Shown here: piece after piece, positions 1 to 7,493 of the stretch
Numbering within the stretch: the stretch's first letter is position 1
Layout: every line of letters begins with the position of its first letter
NCBI GenBank assembly: GCA_019136935.1
Contig: JAGVTI010000123.1
Location: 1 to 10,023 of the forward strand
Origin: Deltaproteobacteria bacterium
Lineage (GTDB): Bacteria; Desulfobacterota; Syntrophia; Syntrophales; JAAYKM01
DNA length: 10,023 bases
Reading direction: 5' to 3'
Translations under genes and position numbers: made by a program
The notes under the pieces: model-generated
What the model was told of the DNA's origin: nothing
What the model saw: the letters and a program-made list of their open reading frames with translations, nothing else
The model's database searches: none

Positions 1-450
1 GTCGGAAAGCATCACGTAGACGCCCGTCGAGGCGGACGGCGTCTTATCCCCCACGAGGATTTCATAGGTCTTTTGCGTGAGGTCCGTGAGCGTGATCCGT
101 GCGGTCGGTTCCTGCAGACCGTATTGAGAAAGCATGGCCGAATCGACGGAAAAATGATCGATCTCCGTCAGGTTCGTGACGGCTTCGATGAAATCGTTGA
201 TTTTCTCGGCGGTGTTCTGTTTTTTTTCTCCCTCGATGATGTCCCAGGAACCGTCCGTGTCCTTCACGCAATGAAACGTCAGGCCCTCCCGGGTGACGAC
301 TTTCACCCCGAGAACGTCGGCGGCCTTCAGGGGCAGAAAACGCTCGCCCTGAAGCGGGCCTTTCCGTTCCGGATCTCCTCCCTCGAAAACGAGATAAAAA
401 ATCAACAGGGCCGAAAAAAGGGCGGCGGCGATGAGAGTTGGTTTTTTCAA
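1..450 (-). CDS. DUF4340 domain protein, N-terminal part (runs off left edge)
   Basis: The visible part is exactly 150 codons, from a TTG start at 450 to the window edge. The protein begins MKKPTLIAAALFSALLIFYL, an uncleaved-looking signal anchor at about residues 4-22, followed by a periplasmic region. Around residues 107-146 it has the pattern usual for DUF4340 proteins: a YGL-x-EP segment, then a short strand leading to a VGDKTP-type turn and a GVYV strand. The TTG is chosen because it overlaps the TGA of the preceding gldG-like gene (TTGA at 450-447) and has GGAGGAG upstream, inside the end of that gene; no ATG fits the anchor. DUF4340 proteins are commonly encoded beside Gld-type ABC exporters, so this is probably an accessory subunit acting at the outer face of the inner membrane. 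Its molecular function is unknown. The C-terminal part, usually another 150-300 residues, is outside the window. Confidence 0.82.
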   Translation of the reverse strand, partial: MKKPTLIAAALFSALLIFYLVFEGGDPERKGPLQGERFLPLKAADVLGVKVVTREGLTFHCVKDTDGSWDIIEGEKKQNTAEKINDFIEAVTNLTEIDHFSVDSAMLSQYGLQEPTARITLTDLTQKTYEILVGDKTPSASTGVYVMLSD

Positions 451-2009
451 CTTTTCTGTTTTCTCCTCCAGGCGACGACGATGCCGACGGCCAGGATCAA
501 GGCCGGCTGCAGGATGACAAGAGCGATGAAAATCATCCGGGCATGGACGGGTGACAGGATCAGGGGGGCTTTATCGCTTTTCGACAGATTTTTTTGGATG
601 ACGATGAGCGGCTGATCCTGTGTCAGGTAACGGACCGTGTTCATGAACAGGTCCTTGTTGCCCGCCAGGGTGATGAACTGGTTTGTCATGAACTCGGAAG
701 ATCCGAACGCGACGAGTTGTCCCTTCATGATGTCCGCCTGGGGTGTTTTCCGGCCCGATTGATCCGTTCCTTCCACGACAACCATGAGCGGCACGGGTCC
801 TTTATGATCCCTTTCCGGGTCGTAGCGCACGTCCCCCTTTTCGGCCTGGGCAATGTCCTTTTCCGCCCAGCTGCGGTCGCTGCTCAAGGCCAGCGATGTC
901 ACCGTGATGCCGGGAAGGTCGGCATCGCCTTTTGCGACGGATCTGGCCATGGGGAATACGGTGGGAATGGTGAATTTTTCCGTGATGGCATGGTCGAGGT
1001 AGGACTGGACGATGGGAATGAGCGGTCCCTTCGCCATCAGGTAATTGACGGGGTCGACGATCACGTCATCTCCCAGCCGGACATCGTACTGCCGAAGCAG
1101 GTTTCCCAGGCCGAAATCCGGACCCGGGTCGACGGCCAGGATCACCTTTCCTCCCCGCTTCAGGTATTCCGCCAGGTCGTTTAATTCCATCGGAGCGAAA
1201 TTCTCTCTCGGACCGTTGATAATGACTAGGGCGGCATCGCCCGGAACGCCGCGGCTCGTCAGAAGGAGCAGATTCTTCACGGCATAGTTTTCCGTTTCCA
1301 GAAAGGTTTTCAGCAGTTCTGAACTGCTGCCGTCCAGGTTGTCCGGTTCTTTCAGAGCCCGTTCGCCATGCCCGCTGAGAAAGTAAACCGCCTTCTGCTG
1401 CGGGCTGTTCAGGGCCAGGATGGCGTTGATGATCCTCTCCTCTCCGGCGGCGGGAAGAACCTTGTACTTGCCGTTCATTTCGATGACGACGGTTCCGTAG
1501 TCGGTGACGCTGAAACGTTTTGCCAGGGCGGGGTTGCGGTCCGGATCGTAGAGGCGGTAGGTAAAATGCCTGTTCGCCAGGGCGAAAGGATCGAGGACGT
1601 TCATCATTTCCCGTTTCTGGTTTCGTTCGAAGAAGGCCGTCACCCGGATGGGGCTGTCGATTTTTTCCATGATCTTTTCCGAGGCGGCGGAAAGACTCAT
1701 GTCCTTGCGCGGTGTCAGGTCGAAGCGGACATTGTGCCGGTTCGCAATGGCCTGAATGAGAATGACGATGCCCATCAGAAGGAAAACAAACAAGGCCAGG
1801 TTCAGCCATTGACGGGTTCCGTATTCGAAGAGGAAATGGTGTACTTCGCTGTAATTCAGGACCGTGTAGGTAAGGGCGCACAGAATGCCCGCACCGAGCC
1901 CCCCCAGTCCCCAGAGCCGCCAGTCGCCGCCGAAGGCGATCAGGGCGAGACCCGCCAGGCAAAGAAAAACGCTGAACCAAAGCAGATAAAGGAGAAAGTT
2001 TTTTTTCAT
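447..2009 (-). CDS. GldG-like ABC transporter auxiliary protein (ABC_transp_aux / IFT52-like domain)
   Basis: This 520-residue membrane protein has hydrophobic segments at about residues 5-26, 33-51 and 70-90, a large extracytoplasmic domain, and one C-terminal helix at about 492-514 ending WRRKQKS. Just after the third helix is the family hallmark FDLTPRKDMSLS (96-107). Further on are VYFLSGHGE (208-216), GGKVILAVDPGPD (286-298) and LVAFGSSEFMTNQF (432-445), all typical of GldG proteins, which have a sugar-isomerase/IFT52-like fold. The protein probably works with the ATPase and permease encoded just upstream, as a substrate-binding or coupling subunit; in Flavobacterium the equivalent GldA/F/G set is needed for gliding. 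The ATG at 2009 is preferred over a GTG at 2024 because it forms an ATGA overlap with the permease stop and has GGAGGGG six bases upstream. Family assignment is firm; the transported substrate cannot be told. Confidence 0.88.
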   Translation of the reverse strand: MKKNFLLYLLWFSVFLCLAGLALIAFGGDWRLWGLGGLGAGILCALTYTVLNYSEVHHFLFEYGTRQWLNLALFVFLLMGIVILIQAIANRHNVRFDLTPRKDMSLSAASEKIMEKIDSPIRVTAFFERNQKREMMNVLDPFALANRHFTYRLYDPDRNPALAKRFSVTDYGTVVIEMNGKYKVLPAAGEERIINAILALNSPQQKAVYFLSGHGERALKEPDNLDGSSSELLKTFLETENYAVKNLLLLTSRGVPGDAALVIINGPRENFAPMELNDLAEYLKRGGKVILAVDPGPDFGLGNLLRQYDVRLGDDVIVDPVNYLMAKGPLIPIVQSYLDHAITEKFTIPTVFPMARSVAKGDADLPGITVTSLALSSDRSWAEKDIAQAEKGDVRYDPERDHKGPVPLMVVVEGTDQSGRKTPQADIMKGQLVAFGSSEFMTNQFITLAGNKDLFMNTVRYLTQDQPLIVIQKNLSKSDKAPLILSPVHARMIFIALVILQPALILAVGIVVAWRRKQKS

Positions 2010-2749
2010 TGGATTCCCCTCCACTTCCTGGCCGATAAGGCGAGCAGGGCAAGCACGGCAAAGACAAGATGGAAGTTGATGAAAAAGACAACGTCCTTCA
2101 GGTCGATGGCGCCCCGGGTGAAATTGTACAGGCGGTCAAACAGGGAAAAATTCAGGAGAATGTTGATCATGTCGGGATTGGCGACGGCCTCGTTCCAGGT
2201 GAGGAACCAGAAGAGAAGCAGAACCAGGTAGGTTCCCAGGGCGGCGACGATCTGGTTTTCCGTCAGGATCGAAATCGTGACCCCGCAGATGATAAAGGCC
2301 GAGCCCATGAGGAACAGCCCCAGGTATCCGGCAAAGAGGGGACGGAGGTCGATCTGGAAGAGCAGGGATGTCACCGCCGGATAGGTCAGGGTCAACCCCA
2401 GCATGATGACGAGCATCAGCAGGGCGGAAAGGTACTTGCCGGCGAAAAGCTCCCAGTCGCGCAGGGGGTATGTCCAGAGCAGTTCGATGGTGCCCAGCTT
2501 CTTTTCCTCGGCGAACAGGCGCATCGTGATCAGCGGCATGATGATGGTCATCATGTAGCGGATGTCGTTGAAATAGAGCTCCCAGATCTTTTCGAAGTCC
2601 ACCTTTTTGAGGGTCCACATGATGTACATGATGAGGTCCGTATAGAAGAAGTAACCCGCCAGCAGGAGAAAGGCGGAAATGATGACGTACGCGATAAAGG
2701 ACTGGAAGTAGGACTGCACTTCCCGCCGGAAGATGTGCCAGGTGCCCAT
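2006..2749 (-). CDS. ABC-2 type transporter permease (GldF-like)
   Basis: The product is a 247-residue inner-membrane permease. About six hydrophobic helices can be read: residues 18-36, 64-79, 106-130, 138-160, 164-184 and 219-239. Between helices 2 and 3 is the cytoplasmic loop RLFAEEKKLGTIELLWTYPL (77-96), the EEK-x-x-GT-x-ELL pattern characteristic of ABC-2 permeases of the GldF/NosY group and probably part of the contact with the ATPase. The length matches GldF-like permeases that are not fused to GldG. The start ATG immediately follows the TAG of the ATPase gene with no spacer, and the ribosome-binding site GAGGAGG lies within the last codons of that gene. The stop overlaps the start of the gldG-like gene. 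It very likely forms a dimer as the membrane channel of this exporter; substrate unknown. Confidence 0.9.
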   Translation of the reverse strand: MGTWHIFRREVQSYFQSFIAYVIISAFLLLAGYFFYTDLIMYIMWTLKKVDFEKIWELYFNDIRYMMTIIMPLITMRLFAEEKKLGTIELLWTYPLRDWELFAGKYLSALLMLVIMLGLTLTYPAVTSLLFQIDLRPLFAGYLGLFLMGSAFIICGVTISILTENQIVAALGTYLVLLLFWFLTWNEAVANPDMINILLNFSLFDRLYNFTRGAIDLKDVVFFINFHLVFAVLALLALSARKWRGIQ

Positions 2750-3694
2750 CTACTTTGCCTCCTCCTTCGTGACCAACTCCAGGAAGACGTCCTCCAGGGT
2801 CAGGTTCAGCTTTTTCATTTCCAGAATGGGTCCTCCTTCGGTGTGGACCAATGCCGACAACTCTCTGAGAATCGTTTCGTCTTTCTGGACCTGGATGTTA
2901 AACGCCCCGGCTCCCGAGAAGGTCGCTTCGGCCGCCTCCACCGTGACCACCCCCGGAACACCGGCCATGAGGCCTTCGAGGCGGGGGTTGTTGCCGTAGT
3001 ACTGGATGTAGATTTGACCGTACATCTGGATCTTTTCCTGAAGATTCTGCGGCGTGTCCAGGGCGATCAGGCGTCCCTTGTGAATGATGACGACCCGGTT
3101 GCAGGTTTCGCTGACCTCGGGGAGGATGTGGGTGCACAGGATGATGGTCCGGTCCCGGCCGAGATTCTTGATCAGGGAACGGAAATCCGAGACCTGGCGA
3201 GGATCGAGGCCGATGGTCGGCTCGTCCAGAATGAGGATTTCCGGCTTGTTCAGAAGCGCCTGTGCCAGGCAGACCCGCTGGCGGTATCCCTTGGAGAGGG
3301 CGCCGATCAGGCGGTTGGCCATGTCGACGATCCCGCAGACGGCCATGACCTCATCGATCTGGGCGGTTCTTTTGGCCGGGTCGACCCGCTTGGCGGAAGC
3401 GGCGAAGCGGAGATACTCCCGGATGTCCATGTCGGGATAAAGGGGAACCCGCTCGGGCAGGTAGCCGATGTGCTGCCGGACCTGCAGGGGATTTTTTACC
3501 ACGTCATAGCCGTAAACAAGAGCCCGGCCGCGCGTCGGGGGGAAAAAGCAGGTCAGGATCCGCATGGTGGTCGTTTTGCCGGATCCGTTCGGCCCCAGGA
3601 GGCCGACGACGTCTCCCCTGTCGATCCGGAAAGAGAGATCCTCGATTCCCCGGATGGGACCGTAATATTTCGTCAGTTGCTCCACCTCAATCAT
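2750..3694 (-). CDS. ABC transporter ATP-binding protein (GldA-like, ABC-2 exporter family)
   Basis: This 314-residue cytoplasmic ATPase powers the permease encoded next. It has Walker A GPNGSGKT at 34-41, an IGYLPE segment at the Q-loop position (77-82; glutamine is replaced, as is common in this subfamily), the ABC signature LSKGYRQR at 133-140, Walker B LILDEP at 154-159, a GLD D-loop at 162-164 and the switch histidine H189. LSKGYRQR in place of LSGGQ is usual for GldA/CcmA-like exporters. After about residue 225 comes a C-terminal extension with a beta-rich segment and the ending LTLEDVFLELVTKEEA, also typical of ABC-2 ATPases. It is the first gene of the minus-strand operon, with a leader of about 175 bases from the proposed promoter. 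Its own ribosome site is weak (GGGG nine bases upstream). It could be annotated simply as a multidrug-type ABC ATPase; the gldF/gldG neighbours point to the Gld type. Confidence 0.92.
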   Translation of the reverse strand: MIEVEQLTKYYGPIRGIEDLSFRIDRGDVVGLLGPNGSGKTTTMRILTCFFPPTRGRALVYGYDVVKNPLQVRQHIGYLPERVPLYPDMDIREYLRFAASAKRVDPAKRTAQIDEVMAVCGIVDMANRLIGALSKGYRQRVCLAQALLNKPEILILDEPTIGLDPRQVSDFRSLIKNLGRDRTIILCTHILPEVSETCNRVVIIHKGRLIALDTPQNLQEKIQMYGQIYIQYYGNNPRLEGLMAGVPGVVTVEAAEATFSGAGAFNIQVQKDETILRELSALVHTEGGPILEMKKLNLTLEDVFLELVTKEEAK

Positions 3695-3725
3695 GGGCTG
3701 TGTCCCCGTTCTTTACAGTCATGGT

Positions 3726-3775
3726 GAAAGGTCCTTTCTCGCCGTCTGGCGGCGGTTCCTGGCGACGGCCCTTTC
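3726..3775 (-). promoter_or_regulatory. Leader of ABC operon with competing inverted repeats
   Basis: Read on the minus strand, this part of the presumed 5' leader contains, in order, GAAAGG, GCCGTC, a 17-base loop, GACGGC, two bases, a second GAAAGG, one base and CCTTTC. GCCGTC (3769-3764) pairs perfectly with GACGGC (3746-3741). CCTTTC (3731-3726) can pair with either GAAAGG copy, though pairing with the adjacent one would need inner bases to open as a loop. A separate CGCCG/CGGCG stem with a five-base loop lies at 3740-3754 and excludes the GCCGTC/GACGGC pairing. These base pairings are seen directly. That they regulate expression is only an inference; there is no poly-T run to suggest a terminator. 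Confidence 0.3.
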
Positions 3776-3870
3776 CTCCCGTGGTGAGTGGTGAGAGGAT
3801 CAGGGAGATGCGGAGATCATCGTCACTTCCGGCGATCTAAGCAGGTAGTGTCTGATTTTAAATACTACGG

Positions 3871-3887
3871 TTCATCCTATAGATGAA
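3871..3887. promoter_or_regulatory. 17-base palindrome over the ABC operon -10 box (possible operator)
   Basis: The sequence is TTCATC, CTATA, GATGAA: a perfect inverted repeat with six-base arms and a five-base centre. It covers the proposed -10 hexamer (3876-3881) of the minus-strand promoter, the position expected for a repressor site. A shorter inverted repeat, GTAGT/ACTAC (3845-3849 and 3864-3868), lies just downstream near the predicted start of transcription. No regulator gene is present in the window, and a six-base repeat can arise by chance. Confidence 0.35.
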
Positions 3888-3905
3888 GGACAAAAGACCT
3901 GTCAA
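3876..3905 (-). promoter_or_regulatory. Sigma-70-like promoter for the ABC exporter operon
   Basis: On the minus strand a consensus -35 hexamer TTGACA (3905-3900) is followed after 18 bases by TATAGG (3881-3876), which matches four of six -10 positions including TATA. Transcription would start near 3869, about 175 bases upstream of the ATPase ATG. It is the best promoter-like pair in the divergent intergenic region and points the right way for this operon. Confidence 0.5.
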
Positions 3906-3942
3906 GGGAAAACCGAACCCATCGCCCCGGACTAAATCCTGC

Positions 3943-3969
3943 TTGACGAAACATCAAAAAAAGGATAGT
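3943..3969 (+). promoter_or_regulatory. Weak promoter candidate for lysS operon
   Basis: TTGACG (3943-3948) matches five of six -35 positions. The best nearby -10 is GATAGT (3964-3969), four of six, with a short 15-base spacer. A better -10-like hexamer, TATATT, lies at 3981-3986 but has no -35 partner and would start the transcript almost on the ribosome-binding site. A promoter is required somewhere in this gap because lysS is the first plus-strand gene after a divergent operon; the exact placement is uncertain. Confidence 0.3.
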
Positions 3970-4004
3970 CGAAACGGCACTATATTTCATGGAGTCGGGA
4001 TGTT

Positions 4005-5486
4005 ATGGAAGAAAGCGAACTCTTAAAGAAACGTCTGGAGAAGATCAAGTCCCTGCAGGACGACGGGATTGCGCTTTACCCCAATACGTTTCGTTATCAG
4101 GATACGGCGGCGGCCCTTTTGACCCGCTTCGACAGGAAAGATAACGATGTTCTCGCGGAGGTCGAAGAAACCTTCACCATCGCGGGACGCCTCATGGCGG
4201 TTCGTGATTTCGGAAAGGCCGCTTTTATCAAGGTTCAGGACCGGACGGGTGCGCTTCAGGGGTATGTCAACCACGTGATTTTAGGGGATGACGATTTCGG
4301 TCTTTACCGCCGCCTGGATATCGGGGATATCATTGCCATGACGGGCCGGATATTCCGGACACGGACGGAGGAGTTGACGATCGAAGTGACTGAACTGCAG
4401 TTGCTGTCCAAGGCGATCCGTCCGTTACCGGAGAAGTGGCACGGCCTGACGGACGTGGAAACGCGTTATCGCCAGCGTCACCTGGATCTCATTTCCAACG
4501 AGAAATCACGGGAAGTCTTTCAGCGCCGGAGCCGGATCATCCAGTTCATCCGACATTTCATGGAGAAACGGGATTTCGTGGAAGTCGAGACCCCGATGAT
4601 GCAGCCGAAGGCGGGCGGCGCCATGGCCAGACCCTTCAAGACGTATCACAACGCCCTGGGAATGGATTTTTATCTGCGCATCGCTCCCGAGCTGTACCTG
4701 AAAAGACTGATCACGGGCGGTATGGAACGGGTCTTCGAGATCAACCGGAGTTTCCGCAACGAGGGTATTTCCACGTCCCACAACCCGGAATTCACGATGA
4801 TGGAGTTCTACCAGGCCTATGCGACCTACGAGGATTTGATCGTCATGACGGAGGAGCTTTTCACGGCCCTCTCCGAGCGTCTTTTCGGCAGCCTGAAATT
4901 CACCTACCAGGGAACGGAAATCGACCTGACCCGTCCCTGGAAGCGGATGACCGTCAAGGAAGCGATCATGGAACATTGCGGCGTCGGACCGGAAGTGCTG
5001 GAAGACGTCGCTCTGGCGGCGGCTTACGCCCGCAAGGCGGGCCTCGACATTCCTGAAAACATGCCCCTGGGCAAAGTGATGATGGCGATCTTCGATGAAA
5101 AAGTGGAGGATCGGATCATTCAGCCGACCTTTATAACCCAGTATCCCCTCGAAGTGTCCCCGCTGGCCCGGAAAAACGAGCGGGATCCCGCCTTCACAGA
5201 CCGGTTTGAGCTGATCATCCACGGAAAAGAGATCGCCAATGCCTTTTCGGAGCTGAACGATCCGGCGGATCAGCGGGAACGCTTTCTCATGCAGCTTAAG
5301 CAGCGGGAAGGGGGGGACGAAGAGGCCCATGAAATGGACGAGGATTACATTTCCGTTCTCGAGTACGGTATGCCCCCCACGGCGGGGGAGGGGATCGGCA
5401 TAGACCGTCTGGTCATGCTTTTCACCGATTCGGCGTCGATTCGTGACGTGATTCTCTTCCCGCACATGAGAACCAAAGAAGGGTGA
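4005..5486 (+). CDS. lysS: Lysyl-tRNA synthetase, class II
   Basis: This cytoplasmic enzyme attaches lysine to tRNA-Lys using ATP. It has 493 residues, the usual bacterial LysS length. The N-terminal OB-fold anticodon-binding domain covers about 56-135 (FTIAGRLMAVRDFGKAAFIK, then VQDRTG). The linker LTDVETRYRQRHLDLI (148-163) is highly characteristic of LysRS. Class II motif 1 spans about 172-202 with the FVEVETP element at 191-197; motif 2 is RVFEINRSFRNEG (242-254) followed by HNPEFTMMEFY (259-269); motif 3 is GEGIGIDRL (461-469). All are intact. The ATG at 4005 is supported by GGAG ten bases upstream and by the normal start of the family helix. It is the first gene of the plus-strand operon; the lol permease gene starts 22 bases after its stop, with no terminator between. 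Nothing in the leader resembles a T-box. Confidence 0.98.
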   Translation: MEESELLKKRLEKIKSLQDDGIALYPNTFRYQDTAAALLTRFDRKDNDVLAEVEETFTIAGRLMAVRDFGKAAFIKVQDRTGALQGYVNHVILGDDDFGLYRRLDIGDIIAMTGRIFRTRTEELTIEVTELQLLSKAIRPLPEKWHGLTDVETRYRQRHLDLISNEKSREVFQRRSRIIQFIRHFMEKRDFVEVETPMMQPKAGGAMARPFKTYHNALGMDFYLRIAPELYLKRLITGGMERVFEINRSFRNEGISTSHNPEFTMMEFYQAYATYEDLIVMTEELFTALSERLFGSLKFTYQGTEIDLTRPWKRMTVKEAIMEHCGVGPEVLEDVALAAAYARKAGLDIPENMPLGKVMMAIFDEKVEDRIIQPTFITQYPLEVSPLARKNERDPAFTDRFELIIHGKEIANAFSELNDPADQRERFLMQLKQREGGDEEAHEMDEDYISVLEYGMPPTAGEGIGIDRLVMLFTDSASIRDVILFPHMRTKEG

Positions 5487-5508
5487 ACTTCTTCAGGATG
5501 GACAACTG

Positions 5509-6789
5509 ATGGGTTCCTATGAACTGTTCATCAGCCTGAGATACCTCCGGGCACGGAGGAAACAGGTCTTTGTCTCGATCATTACCTTCATCTCCATCGC
5601 CGGGATTCTGCTGGGCGTGGCGGCGCTGATCATCGTCCTGGCCGTCATGAACGGGTTCGAAACGGATCTGAGGAACAAGATCCTGGGCGTCAACGCCCAC
5701 GTAGTCCTCATGGAATACAGCGGTGCCATGAGGAACCCTTCGAAAGTGATCGATACGGTAAGTCAGGTCAAGGGGGTTGCCGGGGCGACCCCCTTCGTCT
5801 ATGGCCAGGCCATGCTGAAAAGCGGCGCCAATGTCAGCGGGGTGGTGATCCGGGGGATCGATACGGACAGCGCCTCACGGGTCCTCCAGATCAACCGGAT
5901 GCAGGAGGGAAGGATGGCCGACCTGCCGGTCCGGAACCGTCGTTCCCTGCCGGTGGAAGCACCCCTGGCGGATCTGCCCGGCGTCGTTTTGGGGAAGGAA
6001 CTGGCGAAGAACCTGGGAACCGGTCTTTACGATACGATCAGCATGATTTCCCCCATGGGCATTGCGACGCCGATGGGGCTCGTTCCCCGGATCAAGAGAT
6101 TCCTGGTGGTGGGGATCTTCGATTCGGGATTCTACGAGTATGATGCAAGCCTGGTTTTCCTGTCCCTTGAGGATTCCCAGGCTTTTCTCAACATGGGAGA
6201 TCTGGTGACGGGTGTGGAAATCCGTGTCCGGGACATCTACCAGGCGGACCGGGTCGCCGAAGCCATCGGAGCCCGGCTCGGTTATCCTTACTGGGCCAGG
6301 ACATGGATGGAGATGAACAAGAACCTGTTTTCGGCCCTGAAGCTCGAAAAACGGGTCATGGCCATCATTTTGAGTCTCATCGTTCTGGTGGCGGCCTTCA
6401 ATATCATCACGACCCTGATCATGGTCGTAATGGAGAAACACCGGGACATCGCCATTCTTAAATCCATGGGGGCCAGTTCGAAAGGGATCATGAAGATCTT
6501 CATTTTCCAGGGGGTGACCATCGGTTTTATCGGCACGTCTCTGGGTTGCGCCGTCGGTTTGGCCGTGGCCCTTCATCTATCGCGGATCTCTTCATTCATC
6601 GAGGGGCTTTTCGGGTTTAAAATACTTCCGGGCGATGTCTACTACCTAAGTGAACTGCCTTCGCGGGTCAACTACGGGGATGTGCTGCTGATCGCCCTGG
6701 GCACGCTCCTGATCAGTTTCCTGTCGACTATCTATCCTTCCTGGCGGGCGTCGAAACTGGACCCGGCGGAAACGTTGCGATACGAATGA
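5509..6789 (+). CDS. lolC: Lipoprotein-releasing ABC transporter permease (LolC/LolE family)
   Basis: The product is a 426-residue inner-membrane protein of the MacB/FtsX-like permease superfamily. It has the LolC/E layout: a short N-terminal segment with SLRYLRARRK, helix 1 at about 20-46, the conserved VMNGFETDLRNKILGVNAHV just after it (46-65), a large periplasmic domain to about residue 275, then helices at about 283-307, 328-357 and 388-409, and the ending YPSWRASKLDPAETLRYE (409-426). KHRDIAILKSMGAS (310-323) is the cytoplasmic coupling segment that contacts LolD. With LolD it extracts outer-membrane lipoproteins from the inner membrane and passes them to LolA. Only one permease gene is present here, so the complex may be a homodimer (LolC, LolE and single-gene LolF naming are all possible). 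The ribosome-binding site AGGA lies ten bases before the ATG, and the stop overlaps lolD by four bases. Confidence 0.94.
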   Translation: MGSYELFISLRYLRARRKQVFVSIITFISIAGILLGVAALIIVLAVMNGFETDLRNKILGVNAHVVLMEYSGAMRNPSKVIDTVSQVKGVAGATPFVYGQAMLKSGANVSGVVIRGIDTDSASRVLQINRMQEGRMADLPVRNRRSLPVEAPLADLPGVVLGKELAKNLGTGLYDTISMISPMGIATPMGLVPRIKRFLVVGIFDSGFYEYDASLVFLSLEDSQAFLNMGDLVTGVEIRVRDIYQADRVAEAIGARLGYPYWARTWMEMNKNLFSALKLEKRVMAIILSLIVLVAAFNIITTLIMVVMEKHRDIAILKSMGASSKGIMKIFIFQGVTIGFIGTSLGCAVGLAVALHLSRISSFIEGLFGFKILPGDVYYLSELPSRVNYGDVLLIALGTLLISFLSTIYPSWRASKLDPAETLRYE

Positions 6790-7493
6790 TGACGAAAGAA
6801 GGCATGACAGGGGGCCGCGACATGATCCGCCTCGATGGACTGACCAAGACATTCGTAAAGGACGGGAACCGGATCGAGGTTCTGCGGGGCATCGACCTGG
6901 AAATCGCGAGGGGCGATTCCCTGGCCGTTCTCGGGGTCTCCGGAGCGGGAAAGAGCACCCTGATCCATATCCTGGGAACCATCGACCACCCGAGTTCGGG
7001 CCGGCTTTACATCGACGGCGTCGATGTTTTCCAGAGGAATGAAAGAGAACTGGCCGATTTCCGCAACCGGAAGATAGGCTTCGTTTTCCAGTTTCATCAT
7101 CTCCTGCCGGAATTCACCAGCCTGGAGAACGCCATGATGCCGGCTTTGATCCGCGGATTGTCCGGGGAAGAGGCAAGAAAAAAGGCCGGCGATATCCTGG
7201 AGGAATTGGGTCTCGGACACCGGTTGACCCATAAACCGGGAGAGCTTTCGGGCGGGGAGCAGCAGCGGGTGGCCCTGGCCCGGGCGATGGTCATGGAACC
7301 GGAGATTCTTCTGGCCGATGAACCGACAGGAAATCTTGACACGGAGACGGGAAAGAAGGTAGAAGACCTTCTGATTGCTTTCAACAAAATCAAAAACGTA
7401 ACGCTGGTCGTGGTGACGCACAATAAGTCACTTGCCGACCGGATGTCCCGGAGTATTGGATTAAGGGACGGAAGGGTGTATACCGGTGAATAA
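6786..7493 (+). CDS. lolD: Lipoprotein-releasing system ATP-binding protein LolD
   Basis: This cytoplasmic ATPase drives lipoprotein release with the permease encoded upstream. Numbered from the first ATG (235 residues), it has Walker A GVSGAGKST (50-58), the Q-loop region VFQFHHLLPEFTSLEN (100-115), which is a LolD hallmark, signature LSGGEQQR (154-161), Walker B ILLADEP (174-180), GNLD (182-185) and switch histidine H212. The start is not certain. ATG 6786 gives a four-base ATGA overlap with the permease stop but has no clear ribosome site. ATG 6804 has AAGG just ahead. ATG 6822, preceded by a GGGG run, gives a start (MIRLDGLTKTF) close to the family's usual beginning. The most likely real start is 6804 or 6822; the outermost one is listed. 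The function is secure. Confidence 0.95.
   Translation: MMTKEGMTGGRDMIRLDGLTKTFVKDGNRIEVLRGIDLEIARGDSLAVLGVSGAGKSTLIHILGTIDHPSSGRLYIDGVDVFQRNERELADFRNRKIGFVFQFHHLLPEFTSLENAMMPALIRGLSGEEARKKAGDILEELGLGHRLTHKPGELSGGEQQRVALARAMVMEPEILLADEPTGNLDTETGKKVEDLLIAFNKIKNVTLVVVTHNKSLADRMSRSIGLRDGRVYTGE

Noticed and set aside
2010..2024. GTG at 2024 as start of the GldG-like protein
   Set aside because: It would place the start upstream of the ribosome-binding site GGAGGGG; the ATG at 2009 overlaps the preceding stop and is well spaced from that site.
2069..3727. A 552-codon open frame on the plus strand
   Set aside because: It lies opposite the clear permease and ATPase genes on the minus strand. Its protein is rich in D, G, Q and V with no recognisable domain, which is the usual result of reading the antisense of GC-rich genes.
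3781..3794. Tandem GTGGTGA repeat
   Set aside because: Only two seven-base copies are present, with no further structure; this is readily explained by chance.
3695..4004. T-box or other known riboswitch ahead of lysS
   Set aside because: I found no T-box sequence, no terminator hairpin with a T run, and no known lysine-riboswitch core in the plus-strand leader.
4506..5465. A 319-codon open frame on the minus strand
   Set aside because: It is antisense to lysS, whose catalytic motifs are all intact; composition is that of a shadow frame.
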